A stretch of DNA of 54,118 nt, taken from Shewanella sp. TC10. GTDB lineage: Bacteria; Pseudomonadota; Gammaproteobacteria; Enterobacterales; Shewanellaceae. The translations under genes were made by a program, and so were the position numbers. The notes under the pieces were generated by a model. The model worked only from the letters and a program-made list of their open reading frames with translations, was not told where the DNA came from and did no database searches. Below are positions 11,325 through 24,870 of this stretch, piece by piece. The stretch lies in contig NZ_VKHR01000035.1 in the NCBI RefSeq assembly GCF_009663145.1, forward strand, positions 44-54,161, read 5' to 3'. Positions within the stretch are counted from its first letter, which is position 1; every line of letters begins with the position of its first letter.

Positions 11325-11356
11325 AAAAAAGGCGACAGCTCATACGAGGTGTCGCC
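11325..11356 (-). terminator. Intrinsic terminator of the purB operon
   Basis: Read on the minus strand: GGCGACA with TGTCGCC, partly paired centre, then six T. It sits between the purB stop and the roxA start. Confidence 0.85.
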
Positions 11357-11400
11357 ATTCCTTATTTAGTGAGCAATACAGCTCTAAAGTGATTGTTGAA

Positions 11401-13432
<2,032 letters not shown>

Positions 13433-13435
13433 GCG

Positions 13436-14554
13436 CTATCCTCTAATTAACGTATCGATAATGCCGCCGCCTAAACAGACTTCACCATCATAGAAAACCG
13501 CTGATTGACCTGGTGTTACCGCGGCAACTGGCTCATCAAACATCACTTTAATGTTGTCTTCGCCTTCTGTTGTGACAGTACATTTAACATCTTGTTGGCG
13601 GTAGCGAGTTTTAACAGTAATGGTTGCTGGCGAACTAGGGCCCTTTCGGTCAACCCAGTGCAATTGGCTCACAAGCATGCCATGTGACATTAGGCGAGGG
13701 TGGTTACCGCCTTGAGCTACAATGAGAACATTACGTAATAAATCTTTCTCAACCACATACCAAGGGTTGTCATTACTATTTTTTAAGCCGCCAATCCCTA
13801 AACCTTTACGCTGACCTAGCGTGTGATACATCAAACCTTGGTGAGTACCAATCACTTCACCTTCAGCGGTTTCAATATCACCTGGTTGAGCGGGTAGGTA
13901 AGTGCCTAAGAAATCAGTGAATTTGCGTTCACCAATAAAGCAAATACCTGTGCTGTCTTTTTTGTCGTGGGTGATTAGACCCATTTCTTTAGCGATATCG
14001 CGTACTTGGAATTTTTCTAATTCGCCAACTGGGAATAAGCTCTTAGCAACTTGTTTGTCGCTTAATGTATAAAGAAAATAGCTTTGGTCTTTATTGCCAT
14101 CAATACCACGTAGCATTTGAGTGGTGCCATCTTCGTTGTCGCGGCGACGAACATAATGGCCCATAGCGATATAGTCAGCATCTAGAATTTCATCAGCGAA
14201 TTCTAAAAATGCTTTGAATTTGATTTCTTTGTTGCACATGATGTCTGGGTTTGGTGTACGACCCGCTTTGTATTCTTCAAGGAAATGCTCAAATACATTG
14301 TCCCAATACTCTGAAGCGAAGTTAACCGTATGCAATTTTATGCCGAGTTTGTCACAGACTGCTTGTGCGTCTTTTAAATCTTCAGCTGCAAGACAATATT
14401 CATCCGTATCATCTTCTTCCCAGTTCTTCATAAATAATCCTTCAACCTGATAGCCTTGCTGCATAAGCAGATATGCTGAAACTGAAGAATCTACACCGCC
14501 GGACATGCCTACGATGACTTTATTACCATTTGAATTGGGATTGATTGATGTCAT
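13436..14554 (-). CDS. mnmA: tRNA-specific 2-thiouridylase
   Basis: MnmA thiolates U34 of tRNA-Lys, -Glu and -Gln (s2U34), receiving sulfur from the Tus relay; 372 residues. The ATP pyrophosphatase PP-loop [12 protein letters not shown] is near residues 16-27. The catalytic cysteines are in [11 protein letters not shown] and [12 protein letters not shown]. The C-terminal beta-barrel is complete, ending near [13 protein letters not shown]. It is 3 bases upstream of hflD and 180 bases downstream of nudJ, so nudJ may be in the same transcript. Confidence 0.98.
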   Translation of the reverse strand: MTSINPNSNGNKVIVGMSGGVDSSVSAYLLMQQGYQVEGLFMKNWEEDDTDEYCLAAEDLKDAQAVCDKLGIKLHTVNFASEYWDNVFEHFLEEYKAGRTPNPDIMCNKEIKFKAFLEFADEILDADYIAMGHYVRRRDNEDGTTQMLRGIDGNKDQSYFLYTLSDKQVAKSLFPVGELEKFQVRDIAKEMGLITHDKKDSTGICFIGERKFTDFLGTYLPAQPGDIETAEGEVIGTHQGLMYHTLGQRKGLGIGGLKNSNDNPWYVVEKDLLRNVLIVAQGGNHPRLMSHGMLVSQLHWVDRKGPSSPATITVKTRYRQQDVKCTVTTEGEDNIKVMFDEPVAAVTPGQSAVFYDGEVCLGGGIIDTLIRG

Positions 14555-14734
14555 AAAACCTAAAAACCAGTGAATTTACGGATACAAGAGATGATCATGT
14601 GGTCGGCGTCAGTGCTTTTCAAGTCACTAGATAATTGCCACCCAATATTGATGTGTAAATCGATGTTTAAAATTAACCTTAAAAATCGATGAAAAACATC
14701 ACGAAAATCTCAAAAATGTGCGGCGCATATTCTA

Positions 14735-15214
14735 TCATGCATTGTTGTTGTCGGCTATCATCTGCAGGTCACTATTGATCAGTGATAATGGGCTGTGAGC
14801 TTTATGTAAATAGTCCTCGATGCATTTAATCACCAAAGGGCTTCTAAGTTGATGTTTACGAGACTTTATTTCATCTAAAGTAAACCAGTGACAAGCTTTA
14901 ATCGCTTCATCTAAAGGCTGGCAATCTATCAGGTTTTCAGACTCAGCTGCGAAGGTAAACCGTACAAAAGCCAGTTGCTCATCTGCGCTGAATTGATAGA
15001 TACCAATCAAGCCTACTAATTCTATGTCTAATCCAGTCTCTTCATTAACTTCTCGTTTACAAGCCTGTGGAATTGTTTCTAGTGCCTCAATATGCCCTGC
15101 AGGTTGGTTAAAGCAAACTTGTCCATCAATGATTTCTTCAACTAATAAAAACTTCTGTTGGCAATGGATTACGCAAGCCACAGTGGTATTGGGTTTGTAG
15201 CGTTGCTGAGTCAT
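14735..15214 (-). CDS. nudJ: Nudix phosphatase NudJ
   Basis: Nudix hydrolase of 159 residues. The Nudix box is complete: Gly, five residues, Glu, seven residues, then REVNEETGL. The enteric homolog releases phosphate from hydroxymethyl-pyrimidine pyrophosphate (thiamine synthesis side reaction) and from nucleoside di-/triphosphates. N-terminal TVACVIHCQQKFLLVEE, FNQPAGHIEALE and the distal LRSPLV motif match NudJ. It lies between rluE and mnmA as in enterics. Confidence 0.93.
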   Translation of the reverse strand: MTQQRYKPNTTVACVIHCQQKFLLVEEIIDGQVCFNQPAGHIEALETIPQACKREVNEETGLDIELVGLIGIYQFSADEQLAFVRFTFAAESENLIDCQPLDEAIKACHWFTLDEIKSRKHQLRSPLVIKCIEDYLHKAHSPLSLINSDLQMIADNNNA

Positions 15215-15319
15215 TGAGTTATCCTATTTTAGCGGTAAGTAGCTAATGATAATGTCGAGTGTAATTCCTAATTACAAACACGCTGAAGCACATTGGCATC
15301 AATCTAATAAATCGAAATT

Positions 15320-15979
15320 TTACTGAGCAATCGTCTTGTACTGGCCATTTTCAATGTCATCTAAACTCCATTGACCTATTTTATAGCGAATTAATCTTAA
15401 AGTCGGATGGCCAATGTGCGCTGTCATTCTTCTAACTTGTCGGTTTCTACCTTCACAGATTTGGATTTCTAACCAAGTGGTAGGAATAGATTTTCGTTCA
15501 CGTACTGGTGGAGTTCTGTCCCAGACTTTGGGCTCATCCATAATGGTAACTTTAGCAGGAAGAGTCATTCCGTCTTTTAATTCAACGCCTTGGCACAAAT
15601 TCTTTATCGCTTGTTCACTCGGAACTCCTTCGACTTGAGCCCAGTAGGTTTTAAAAGTTTTCTTTTTTGGCTGGGTAATTTGAGCTTGGAGCTTACCGTC
15701 ATTAGTGAGTAACAATAATCCTTCGCTGTCTCTATCGAGTCTGCCTGCAGCATAAACATCTTTGACCGGAATAAAATCTTTTAAGGTTTGTCTTCCTGAC
15801 TCATCAGTAAATTGACATAACACATCAAACGGTTTGTTAAATAACACTATTATTGGATTTTCCACCGCTTTTTTTACAGGGCGTTTTGCCATTTTTCTGT
15901 TATTGTTGGCTGGCTTTTTGGTTGTTCTGGCAAATGCCGGTTTAGTACTAAATCGTTTTGCTTTGTCATTTGCTGGCAT
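15320..15979 (-). CDS. rluE: 23S rRNA pseudouridine(2457) synthase RluE
   Basis: RsuA-family pseudouridine synthase of 219 residues, modifying U2457 of 23S rRNA. The catalytic Asp is in [17 protein letters not shown], followed by KTYWAQVEG and the [19 protein letters not shown] motif. Like other RluE proteins it lacks the N-terminal S4 domain. Instead it has about 40 basic residues ([17 protein letters not shown]...) that may bind rRNA. It is first in the minus-strand block and divergent from icd. Confidence 0.94.
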   Translation of the reverse strand: MPANDKAKRFSTKPAFARTTKKPANNNRKMAKRPVKKAVENPIIVLFNKPFDVLCQFTDESGRQTLKDFIPVKDVYAAGRLDRDSEGLLLLTNDGKLQAQITQPKKKTFKTYWAQVEGVPSEQAIKNLCQGVELKDGMTLPAKVTIMDEPKVWDRTPPVRERKSIPTTWLEIQICEGRNRQVRRMTAHIGHPTLRLIRYKIGQWSLDDIENGQYKTIAQ

Positions 15980-16088
15980 ACATAAGCCTTTTTATGGGCG
16001 AAATTGAATTATTTTGCATAGTTTACTTGGCATTGGGCCTTAGTGGAATTTGAATCTGCGAGATAATGATCTATGATGTTGGCCTAAA

Positions 16089-16110
16089 AAATGTGATCTG
16101 TGCCCACTTT
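16089..16110 (+). promoter_or_regulatory. Possible CRP-like half site upstream of icd
   Basis: AAATGTGATCT at the left matches the CRP half-site exactly, but the right half (GTGCCCACTTT) is a poor match. It lies in the 284-bp divergent region between rluE and icd, about 155 bases before the icd start. The rest of that region is AT-rich with no other clear element. Confidence 0.25.
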
Positions 16111-16224
16111 TGTTACCACAGCCACAGTTTATTTTTCTATTTTCATATGGATTTGTGCCGCATATAAATAGACTTCGACAACAAGATTGAAGCTATTTTA
16201 GGTAGTTACTTATTACAATAATAA

Positions 16225-18489
<2,265 letters not shown>

Positions 18490-18518
18490 GGCTTTAGTAA
18501 AGAGTCAAACCTCAATAT

Positions 18519-18548
18519 AAAAACAGAGACAATCGTCTCTGTTTTTTT
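18519..18548 (+). terminator. Intrinsic terminator after icd
   Basis: ACAGAGAC, 4-nt loop, GTCTCTGT, then seven T; 30 bases after the icd stop. Confidence 0.92.
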
Positions 18549-18667
18549 GTTTTTGGTGCAAATAAAATTTTTACGATGAAAATTTGTGTAAGTAAATTTG
18601 TCATCAACACCTAACCTTGAGTGTTTTTTAGGCAAACAAATTACTATTTACATTAATTTTGATAAAT

Positions 18668-18700
18668 AAAAAAGGCAGAGATTAAAATCTCTGCCTTTTT
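18668..18700. terminator. Intrinsic terminator after cspD
   Basis: A perfect 10-bp stem (GGCAGAGATT / AATCTCTGCC, 2-nt centre) with A6 on the left and T5 on the right. It serves cspD on the minus strand and acts as a second stop for icd read-through. Confidence 0.9.
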
Positions 18701-18718
18701 GTTTTATAGTTTCACCGA

Positions 18719-18925
18719 CTATTTAGTTGGTGAAATGGCTGAAGCATGCATCCCTTTAGGGCCCTGCTCAGTTTCGAAATCTACAGGTTGGCCCGCTTTT
18801 AGCGTTCTGTAACCTTCCATTTCGATTGTTGAATAATGTGCAAATACATCTTCGCCACCCTGATCTGGGCAAATAAACCCGAATCCTTTGGCGTTGTTGA
18901 ACCATTTAACAGTTCCGCTTGCCAT
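18719..18925 (-). CDS. cspD: Cold-shock-like protein CspD
   Basis: A 68-residue OB-fold nucleic-acid-binding protein. RNP1 (KGFGFI) and RNP2 (DVFAHY) are intact, and the opening [18 protein letters not shown] with the tail [10 protein letters not shown] fits CspD rather than CspA. In enterics CspD is a stationary-phase inhibitor of DNA replication, and the gene also lies divergent from clpS there. A GGAAGT ribosome site is present. There is no long CspA-type leader on this side that I can recognise. Confidence 0.93.
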   Translation of the reverse strand: MASGTVKWFNNAKGFGFICPDQGGEDVFAHYSTIEMEGYRTLKAGQPVDFETEQGPKGMHASAISPTK

Positions 18926-19084
18926 ACTTCCACTTCCTTCTGTTGTCTACTTACCAGTAAGATAGTAAAACTTATTTTAATCAGCGGTCTCTTTCGCCGC
19001 CTCAGAACAGAATGAAATTTGTACGAAAAGATGTCAAGTAAAAATTAACAATATGACAACATTTAATTAATTTAATAATATCAA

Positions 19085-19112
19085 TTGGTCTTGTACCAAA
19101 CTAGAGGCTAGT
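19085..19112 (+). promoter_or_regulatory. Two adjacent inverted repeats before clpS
   Basis: TTGGT-5-ACCAA (19085-19099) and ACTAG-3-CTAGT (19100-19112) lie directly upstream of the clpS ATG. The only Shine-Dalgarno-like bases (GAGG) are in the loop of the second repeat, 13 bases from the start, so the structure may limit clpS translation or be an operator. Confidence 0.3.
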
Positions 19113-19120
19113 ATTAACTC

Positions 19121-19429
19121 ATGGGTAGATTAGGCAGCGTAGAGCACACCGAAGAACGTGTTGAATCGGAGCTACAACCACCTTCAATGTATAAAGTCGT
19201 GTTAAACAACGATGATTACACTCCGATGGATTTCGTGATAGAAGTGTTACAACGCTTTTTTAATAAGGATGAACAACAAGCCACCGATATTATGTTGGCT
19301 ATCCATCACCAAGGTAAGGGAATATGTGGTGTTTATTCGTTTGGCATTGCTGAAACGAAAGTGTTACAAGTAAATCAATTTGCCAAAGAAAACCAACATC
19401 CATTACTGTGTTCTTTAGAAACAGCTTAA
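19121..19429 (+). CDS. clpS: ATP-dependent Clp protease adaptor ClpS
   Basis: ClpS binds N-terminal Leu/Phe/Trp/Tyr of substrates and delivers them to ClpA. It has 102 residues: a short variable N-terminal tail, then the core beginning [20 protein letters not shown]. The hydrophobic N-degron pocket residues (NNDD, the [15 protein letters not shown] helix) are intact. The end [10 protein letters not shown] matches the enteric protein. It precedes clpA by 60 bases in the standard clpSA order. The ribosome site is weak (see the inverted repeats just upstream). Confidence 0.97.
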   Translation: MGRLGSVEHTEERVESELQPPSMYKVVLNNDDYTPMDFVIEVLQRFFNKDEQQATDIMLAIHHQGKGICGVYSFGIAETKVLQVNQFAKENQHPLLCSLETA

Positions 19430-19489
19430 TGAACATGTTGATTCTCGAACGGTAACTCTGCAGTTTATGAGTATTTTTAGGGGGTGCTT

Positions 19490-21748
19490 ATGCTAAACAA
19501 AGATCTCGAAGTCACCTTGAACCTAGCGTTTCAACAAGCTAGAGATTCACGTCATGAATATATGACGGTAGAACATTTATTATTAGCATTAATCAATAAT
19601 CCATCGGCCAAAGAAGCACTATTGGCTTGTGGCGCGGATATCACTCGTCTCCACGAGGAAGTATCTAACTTCATTCAACAAACAACCCCATTAATAGCCG
19701 AAAGCACTGAAGAACGTGAAACCCAACCAACCTTAGGTTTTCAACGTGTACTGCAACGTGCAGTCTTCCATGTTCAATCTTCTGGGCGTAACGAAGTCAC
19801 TGGCGCTAACGTGTTAGTGGCAATTTTTAGTGAACAAGAATCTCAAGCTGTTTATTTACTGCGCCGCTGTGAAATTACGCGTCTAGATGTGGTGAATTAC
19901 ATTTCTCATGGCTTGCCAAAAGATGATGACGACGCTGAAATTAATAATCCCGAGGCTTCTGAAGAAGGCGGTGAAGCAACTGAAGATAGAAGTTTGTTGT
20001 CTCAATTTGCCACTGATTTAAATCAGATGTCCAAAGATGGTGTTATTGATCCATTAATTGGCCGTGACGATGAAGTTGAGCGAGCTATTCAAACCTTATG
20101 TCGTCGTCGCAAAAATAATCCGTTATTAGTGGGTGAAGCGGGCGTGGGTAAAACTGCCATTGCAGAAGGGCTTGCCTATCGTATCGTTAATGATCAGGTA
20201 CCTGATGTCATTAAAGATGCAACCGTTTACTCATTAGACTTAGGTTCACTACTTGCTGGTACTAAGTATCGTGGTGACTTTGAAAAACGTTTCAAAGGTT
20301 TGCTTAAAGAGTTAGGTAAAAATGAACATGCGATATTGTTCATTGATGAAATCCATACCATTATCGGTGCAGGTGCTGCATCTGGTGGGGTAATGGATGC
20401 ATCTAACCTGTTAAAACCATTACTGTCTAATGGCTCTCTTCGCTGTATGGGTTCAACAACCTTCCAAGAATATCAAAGTATTTTTGAGAAAGACCGTGCT
20501 CTTGCACGACGTTTCCAAAAAATTGACATCAATGAGCCTTCAGTTGCAGAGACCACCAAAATTCTATTAGGTCTTAAATCAAAATACGAAGAGCATCATG
20601 GAGTGCGCTACACACAAGCTGCGATTAGTTCTGCGGCAAGTTTATCTGCAAAACACATCAACGACCGTCATTTGCCTGATAAAGCCATTGACGTGATTGA
20701 TGAAGCGGGCGCTCGGATGGTAATGCTGCCGCAAAGTAAGCGTAAGAAGACCATTGGTCAGCCAGAAATTGAAGCCATCATTGCTAAAATTGCTCGGATC
20801 CCTGAGAAGTCGGTATCGTCGACTGATAAGGATTTACTTAAGAACCTTGAGCGTAATCTTAAAATGTTGGTGTTTGGCCAAGACAAGGCGATTGAGGGGC
20901 TTAGCTCGGCAATTAGATTATCTCGTAGCGGTTTAGGTGCAGAGAAAAAACCAGTTGGTAGTTTCTTATTTGCAGGGCCGACGGGTGTGGGTAAAACCGA
21001 AGTGACAAATCAGTTGGCTTCTTGCTTAAACATGAAGTTGATTCGTTTTGACATGTCTGAATACATGGAGCGACATGCGGTTTCACGTTTAATTGGTTCG
21101 CCGCCAGGTTATGTGGGCTATGAGCAAGGCGGTTTATTAACTGACGCTGTGATTAAAAACCCTCATTGTGTGGTGTTATTGGACGAAATCGAAAAAGCCC
21201 ATCCAGATGTTTATAACTTGCTACTGCAAGTGATGGATCACGGTACGCTAACCGATAATAACGGTCGTAAAGCTGATTTTAGAAATGTCACTTTAGTGAT
21301 GACGACCAATGCTGGTGTACAGGAAACTATTCGCACCTCAATTGGCTTTAAGCAACAAGATAATAGTCTTAATGCTATGTCAGAAATCAATAAGGTATTT
21401 ACCCCAGAATTCCGTAACCGTTTAGATTCGATTATTTGGTTTAATCATTTAGATATGACCATTATCGCGAAAGTGGTTGATAAGTTTTTAATTGAATTAC
21501 AAGCACAACTTGATGAGAAACGTGTCACGCTTGAAGTCACTGATGAAGCTCGCACATTACTTGCTGAGAAAGGTTACGATAAAAATATGGGTGCACGACC
21601 TATGGGCCGTGTAGTCACTGAGTTGATTAAACGACCATTAGCCGATGAAATATTGTTCGGCAAATTAGAAGCGGGCGGCACAGCCAAAGTGGATGTTAAA
21701 GACAATGAAATTGTCATTAACTGCGAATGCGAAGAGAAAGTGTCGTAG
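19490..21748 (+). CDS. clpA: ATP-dependent Clp protease ATP-binding subunit ClpA
   Basis: AAA+ unfoldase of the ClpAP protease, 752 residues. An N-domain of about 145 residues docks ClpS. It is followed by D1 (Walker A GEAGVGKT, Walker B ILFIDEIHTI) and D2 (Walker A GPTGVGKTE, Walker B VVLLDEIEKAHPD). The ClpP-binding loop IGF is present in IRTSIGFKQQ. I start at the ATG at 19490, which has AGGGGG 5 bases upstream. A GTG at 19484 overlaps that site and is rejected. ClpP is not in this window. Confidence 0.98.
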   Translation: MLNKDLEVTLNLAFQQARDSRHEYMTVEHLLLALINNPSAKEALLACGADITRLHEEVSNFIQQTTPLIAESTEERETQPTLGFQRVLQRAVFHVQSSGRNEVTGANVLVAIFSEQESQAVYLLRRCEITRLDVVNYISHGLPKDDDDAEINNPEASEEGGEATEDRSLLSQFATDLNQMSKDGVIDPLIGRDDEVERAIQTLCRRRKNNPLLVGEAGVGKTAIAEGLAYRIVNDQVPDVIKDATVYSLDLGSLLAGTKYRGDFEKRFKGLLKELGKNEHAILFIDEIHTIIGAGAASGGVMDASNLLKPLLSNGSLRCMGSTTFQEYQSIFEKDRALARRFQKIDINEPSVAETTKILLGLKSKYEEHHGVRYTQAAISSAASLSAKHINDRHLPDKAIDVIDEAGARMVMLPQSKRKKTIGQPEIEAIIAKIARIPEKSVSSTDKDLLKNLERNLKMLVFGQDKAIEGLSSAIRLSRSGLGAEKKPVGSFLFAGPTGVGKTEVTNQLASCLNMKLIRFDMSEYMERHAVSRLIGSPPGYVGYEQGGLLTDAVIKNPHCVVLLDEIEKAHPDVYNLLLQVMDHGTLTDNNGRKADFRNVTLVMTTNAGVQETIRTSIGFKQQDNSLNAMSEINKVFTPEFRNRLDSIIWFNHLDMTIIAKVVDKFLIELQAQLDEKRVTLEVTDEARTLLAEKGYDKNMGARPMGRVVTELIKRPLADEILFGKLEAGGTAKVDVKDNEIVINCECEEKVS

Positions 21749-21788
21749 AACGCAGATTGATTTAGCATCTAATTGTTAATCGTTCAAT

Positions 21789-21823
21789 AAAAATGGCTAT
21801 CTGAAATCAGATAGCCATTTTTT
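21789..21823. terminator. Terminator after clpA
   Basis: A near-perfect palindrome (AAAAATGGCTATCTGA, AA, TCAGATAGCCATTTTT) followed by T. It lies between convergent clpA and infA and could work in both directions. Confidence 0.9.
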
Positions 21824-21848
21824 GTATCAACGTTAATCTTTAGCCAAT

Positions 21849-21877
21849 AAAAAACCCGACATTTATGCCGGGTTTTT
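21849..21877 (-). terminator. Terminator after infA
   Basis: ACCCG and CGGGT form a stem with a short extension (CAT/ATG) and one mismatch. Six A on the plus-strand left side give a T-run for minus-strand infA. Confidence 0.8.
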
Positions 21878-21894
21878 AAATAGATGAGGCAGTA

Positions 21895-22134
<240 letters not shown>

Positions 22135-22197
22135 TCAAATATAAAAAAATTCGCCGTATCATGCCCCAAAAAGCGCTTGCTGTAAAGGATTGAAACA

Positions 22198-22911
22198 CTA
22201 TAGCGAGTGTTCTTTTTCAATATATTGCCAGCCATTTGCCGTTAATATTTGATATGGGCGATATAAACGTTTGTAATTCATTTTTCTATTTTCATCAATT
22301 TGATAGCCCAAATACAAAAATTGTTTACCTAACTGTTGCGCTAATTGGCATTGCACCAAGATCATATAAACACCTAGTGAGCGCTTGGCGTAATCAGGAT
22401 CAAAGTAACTGTATATCGCAGAGAGGCTGTTATTCATCTTATCGGTAACGGCTACACCAATCAGTTTATCCTGCTGGTACACTTCGATGTAAGTAGCCTC
22501 TAACCAGTCACACAATAAAAAATCATTGAATTGATCTTCACTGGGTGGATACATGGGACCATCTGAATGACGGCCAATAATGTATTTTTCATATAAAGCA
22601 TAATGCGCATCAGTGACGTGAGTGGTGACTTCCCAATGTAAATCTTGGTTGTTTTTAAGTGTGCGCTTTTGCCTTTTTGATATTGTAAATTCAGGTACTA
22701 CAACTCGAATAGATTGGCATGCTGAGCAACTAGGGCATCTTGGTTTATAAATAGAATTGCCGTTTCGTCTAAACCCCATCCCTAAAAGTTGCTCGAATAG
22801 CGCACTATCCAATTGTGGTTCTTGGATGATGAGCAGTTGCTCTTTTAGTCCTTCGATGTAACTGCAATCAAAAGGGTGGCTAATACCAACACTGATACTT
22901 CTAGAGCTCAA
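22198..22911 (-). CDS. bpt: Aspartate/glutamate leucyltransferase (Bpt)
   Basis: An ATE-family aminoacyl-tRNA-protein transferase of 237 residues. The bacterial Bpt form adds leucine to proteins beginning with Asp or Glu, making them ClpS/ClpA substrates. The N-terminal Cys cluster (CSYIEGL; YKPRCPSCSACQSIRV) and the C-terminal GNAT-like half (SLGVYMILVQCQLAQQLG, YLGYQIDENRKMNYK) are both present. Its start overlaps the end of aat by 11 bases, so the two transferases are translationally coupled. Enterics lack this gene; Vibrio and many other proteobacteria have it. Confidence 0.95.
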   Translation of the reverse strand: MSSRSISVGISHPFDCSYIEGLKEQLLIIQEPQLDSALFEQLLGMGFRRNGNSIYKPRCPSCSACQSIRVVVPEFTISKRQKRTLKNNQDLHWEVTTHVTDAHYALYEKYIIGRHSDGPMYPPSEDQFNDFLLCDWLEATYIEVYQQDKLIGVAVTDKMNNSLSAIYSYFDPDYAKRSLGVYMILVQCQLAQQLGKQFLYLGYQIDENRKMNYKRLYRPYQILTANGWQYIEKEHSL

Positions 22912-23608
22912 AACATACCTCTTGTGCTATCCAAGCCTTGCTATCGATAACCTGATTACGTAATTGTTTTAGTGTTGATAAGAAATCTTCACGAGGACAA
23001 GGTTGAGCGCCTAAGGTTTCAAGGTGCGGATTCATAATTTGGGCATCAATTAGTTTAAAGCCATGTTTGACCAGATGTTGATTTAGCATTGCAAAAGCCG
23101 CTTTGGAAGCATTAGTTTGACGATGAAACATAGACTCACCACAAAATACACCGCCAACTGCAATCCCATATAAACCGCCTATTAATTGCTTGTCGTCCCA
23201 AACTTCAATTGAATGGGCTTTACCCAATAAATGTAGCTGAATATATGCATCTTGAATGTCCGATGAGATCCAAGTTTCTTTTTGAGTTAACCTTGGCTCA
23301 GAGCATGCTTTAATGACTTGTGAAAATGCATGGTTAATGGTGAATCGCCATTGGGTCTTACGAAGGAATTTTTTCATGGTTTTATTTAACGGCTTAGCCT
23401 TTGGCAAAAAGATTGCTCTAGGCTCAGGTGACCACCACAGGATGGGGTCATCATCATTAAACCATGGGAAAATACCTTGATAATAGGCTTCAACTAAACG
23501 TTGAGGTGATAAATCGCCACCAACAGCGAGTAAGCCATTGGGTTCATCTAGCGCTTGCTGTGGATCTGGGAAGTGCGGAAGATGATTTAAATAAGACAGT
23601 GAGTTCAC
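22901..23608 (-). CDS. aat: Leucyl/phenylalanyl-tRNA-protein transferase (Aat)
   Basis: Transfers Leu or Phe to proteins with N-terminal Arg or Lys, completing the N-degron route to ClpS/ClpA; 235 residues. Family blocks are clear: EPNGLLAVGGDLSPQRL, GIFPWFNDDDPILWWSPEPRA, HSIEVWDDKQLIGGLYG and GGVFCGESMF. I take the GTG at 23608 as the start from the family's usual N-terminus; no strong ribosome site is visible, so the exact start is uncertain by a few codons. It is divergent from a glycine-zipper gene. Confidence 0.96.
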   Translation of the reverse strand: MNSLSYLNHLPHFPDPQQALDEPNGLLAVGGDLSPQRLVEAYYQGIFPWFNDDDPILWWSPEPRAIFLPKAKPLNKTMKKFLRKTQWRFTINHAFSQVIKACSEPRLTQKETWISSDIQDAYIQLHLLGKAHSIEVWDDKQLIGGLYGIAVGGVFCGESMFHRQTNASKAAFAMLNQHLVKHGFKLIDAQIMNPHLETLGAQPCPREDFLSTLKQLRNQVIDSKAWIAQEVCFEL

Positions 23609-23661
23609 AATTAAGTATATTATTTACTAAACCTTATGCATACGTTAGCGGAATTTTGCTT

Positions 23662-24153
23662 ATGTTGAAACTCACAAACACCTCAGTGATGGCATTTAGT
23701 GCGCTTTTCGCCATATTAATTTCATTTGTTAGTCACTCAGCAGTTGCAGCTTATGAGCGTAATCAAGCAGTACCTGTTGAAAAAGTCATATATGGGCATG
23801 TTGCTTCCATTAAACATGTCACAGAAACTCAATTAGTCGAAGATCGAAACCTTGGTTGGAAAACGTTTGGCGGAGCGTTAATCGGTGGCGTTGTTGGCCA
23901 TCAATTTGGTGGTGGTTCTGGGCAGGATGTCGCTACGGTTCTTGGGGCTTTGTTAGGCGGCGCTGCAGCGAATCGATACGGAAATTCAACCCGCACTCTT
24001 GAGTACCAGTTAATAGAGATGATGATTAACCTAGATGATGGAACTCAAGTCATGGTGATCCAGGACTTAGATCCAGGTATGACGTTCGTGGCTGGTGACG
24101 AAGTGCGCGTGGTGTACCTTACAGGTTATGTAAGAGTCGATATTGCTATGTAG
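23662..24153 (+). CDS. Glycine-zipper 2TM envelope protein
   Basis: A 163-residue exported protein. A signal peptide of about 33 residues ends near SHSAVA/AYE. A double glycine zipper follows (GGALIGGVVGHQFGGGSG, then LGALLGGAAANRYG) of the kind seen in SlyB/17-kDa surface antigen proteins, then a C-terminal beta-rich domain with GTQVMVIQDLDPGMTFVAGDEVRV. Unlike SlyB there is no lipobox cysteine, so it is probably not a lipoprotein. I start at the ATG at 23662; a longer frame from 23464 runs through antisense aat and is rejected. Function is unknown. The stop-codon region is duplicated 30 bases downstream. Confidence 0.8.
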   Translation: MLKLTNTSVMAFSALFAILISFVSHSAVAAYERNQAVPVEKVIYGHVASIKHVTETQLVEDRNLGWKTFGGALIGGVVGHQFGGGSGQDVATVLGALLGGAAANRYGNSTRTLEYQLIEMMINLDDGTQVMVIQDLDPGMTFVAGDEVRVVYLTGYVRVDIAM

Positions 24154-24181
24154 TTATTATTGAGTAGCTATATTGCTATGT
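24140..24181 (+). repeat. Direct repeat copying a gene end
   Basis: ATATTGCTATGT occurs at 24140-24151, containing the last codons of the glycine-zipper gene and the first base of its stop, and again at 24170-24181, with a 30-bp period. Confidence 0.6.
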
Positions 24182-24245
24182 CATTAGGGCTAAGCAAGCA
24201 GTGTTTTGGCCGCTGTAACTTGAAAACACAGTAATAACAGTTAAT

Positions 24246-24270
24246 AAAAAAGGAGCCTTTGGCTCCTTTT
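24246..24270. terminator. Bidirectional terminator
   Basis: GGAGCC, TTT, GGCTCC flanked by six A and four T, between convergent genes. Confidence 0.88.
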
Positions 24271-24307
24271 AGTTTTATCACTATTGTGAATATATCAAGT
24301 GCAAATA

Positions 24308-24673
24308 TTAGAAGCCGCGCGGTAAAGTATTTTTACCTGCATTGGCTAATTTTTCACGCCATAATTCTTTTGGCGTTTTACCACCAGAAGTATTGGCTTT
24401 TTTGGCCGCTGGCTTTTTAGCTACAGCTTTCTTGGCTGCAGGTTTAGCAGCAGACTTTTTTGCCACTTCTTTTTTAGCGGCAGGCGCTTCTGCTGCTGGC
24501 TGACCTTGAGTTGCTTCAAGGTGCATTTGCTCAAGATCGCTAAAGCGTAAAGACTTGCCGCCATCAATTTTATACCAACTGCCTTTCTGTTCAATTTCAA
24601 CAGTTTTTGAAGTTTGCTTTTCAAGAGCAGCTTTTAATTCGGCGATAAGCGCTTCTTTAGTCAAGTTTGACAT
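24308..24673 (-). CDS. Uncharacterised Lys/Ala-rich basic protein
   Basis: A 121-residue protein I cannot assign to a named family. The N-terminal 55 residues form a helix and a small conserved-looking unit (KGSWYKIDGGKSLRFSDLEQ). Residues about 60-95 are a histone-H1-like run of AAKK/VAKK/PAAKK units. The C-terminus GKTPKELWREKLANAGKNTL ends in PRGF and looks like a conserved motif rather than filler. The basic linker suggests nucleic-acid association, but that is inference. It has its own terminator and is divergent from the Nif3 gene. Its codon use looks like its neighbours', arguing for a native gene. Confidence 0.75.
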   Translation of the reverse strand: MSNLTKEALIAELKAALEKQTSKTVEIEQKGSWYKIDGGKSLRFSDLEQMHLEATQGQPAAEAPAAKKEVAKKSAAKPAAKKAVAKKPAAKKANTSGGKTPKELWREKLANAGKNTLPRGF

Positions 24674-24870
24674 TTTGAGACCTATTTTTCTGTAATGAAT
24701 AGTTTATTTAATGTTTTCAACATCCCTTAGGTCTAATTTTAGTGTTTAATGCACCCAAAAGTCCAATTTAAGCAAAAATAGCCTAGCAAATAATCAATCT
24801 TAACAAGGGTTTTTCAATAAGTATTGGACTGCGTTACACTGTTGGTATCAAAAATTTTAGGGTTAGTTTT

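Noticed and set aside
23464..23661. N-terminal extension of the glycine-zipper ORF
   Set aside because: It runs antisense through aat and would bury the clear signal peptide that starts at 23662.
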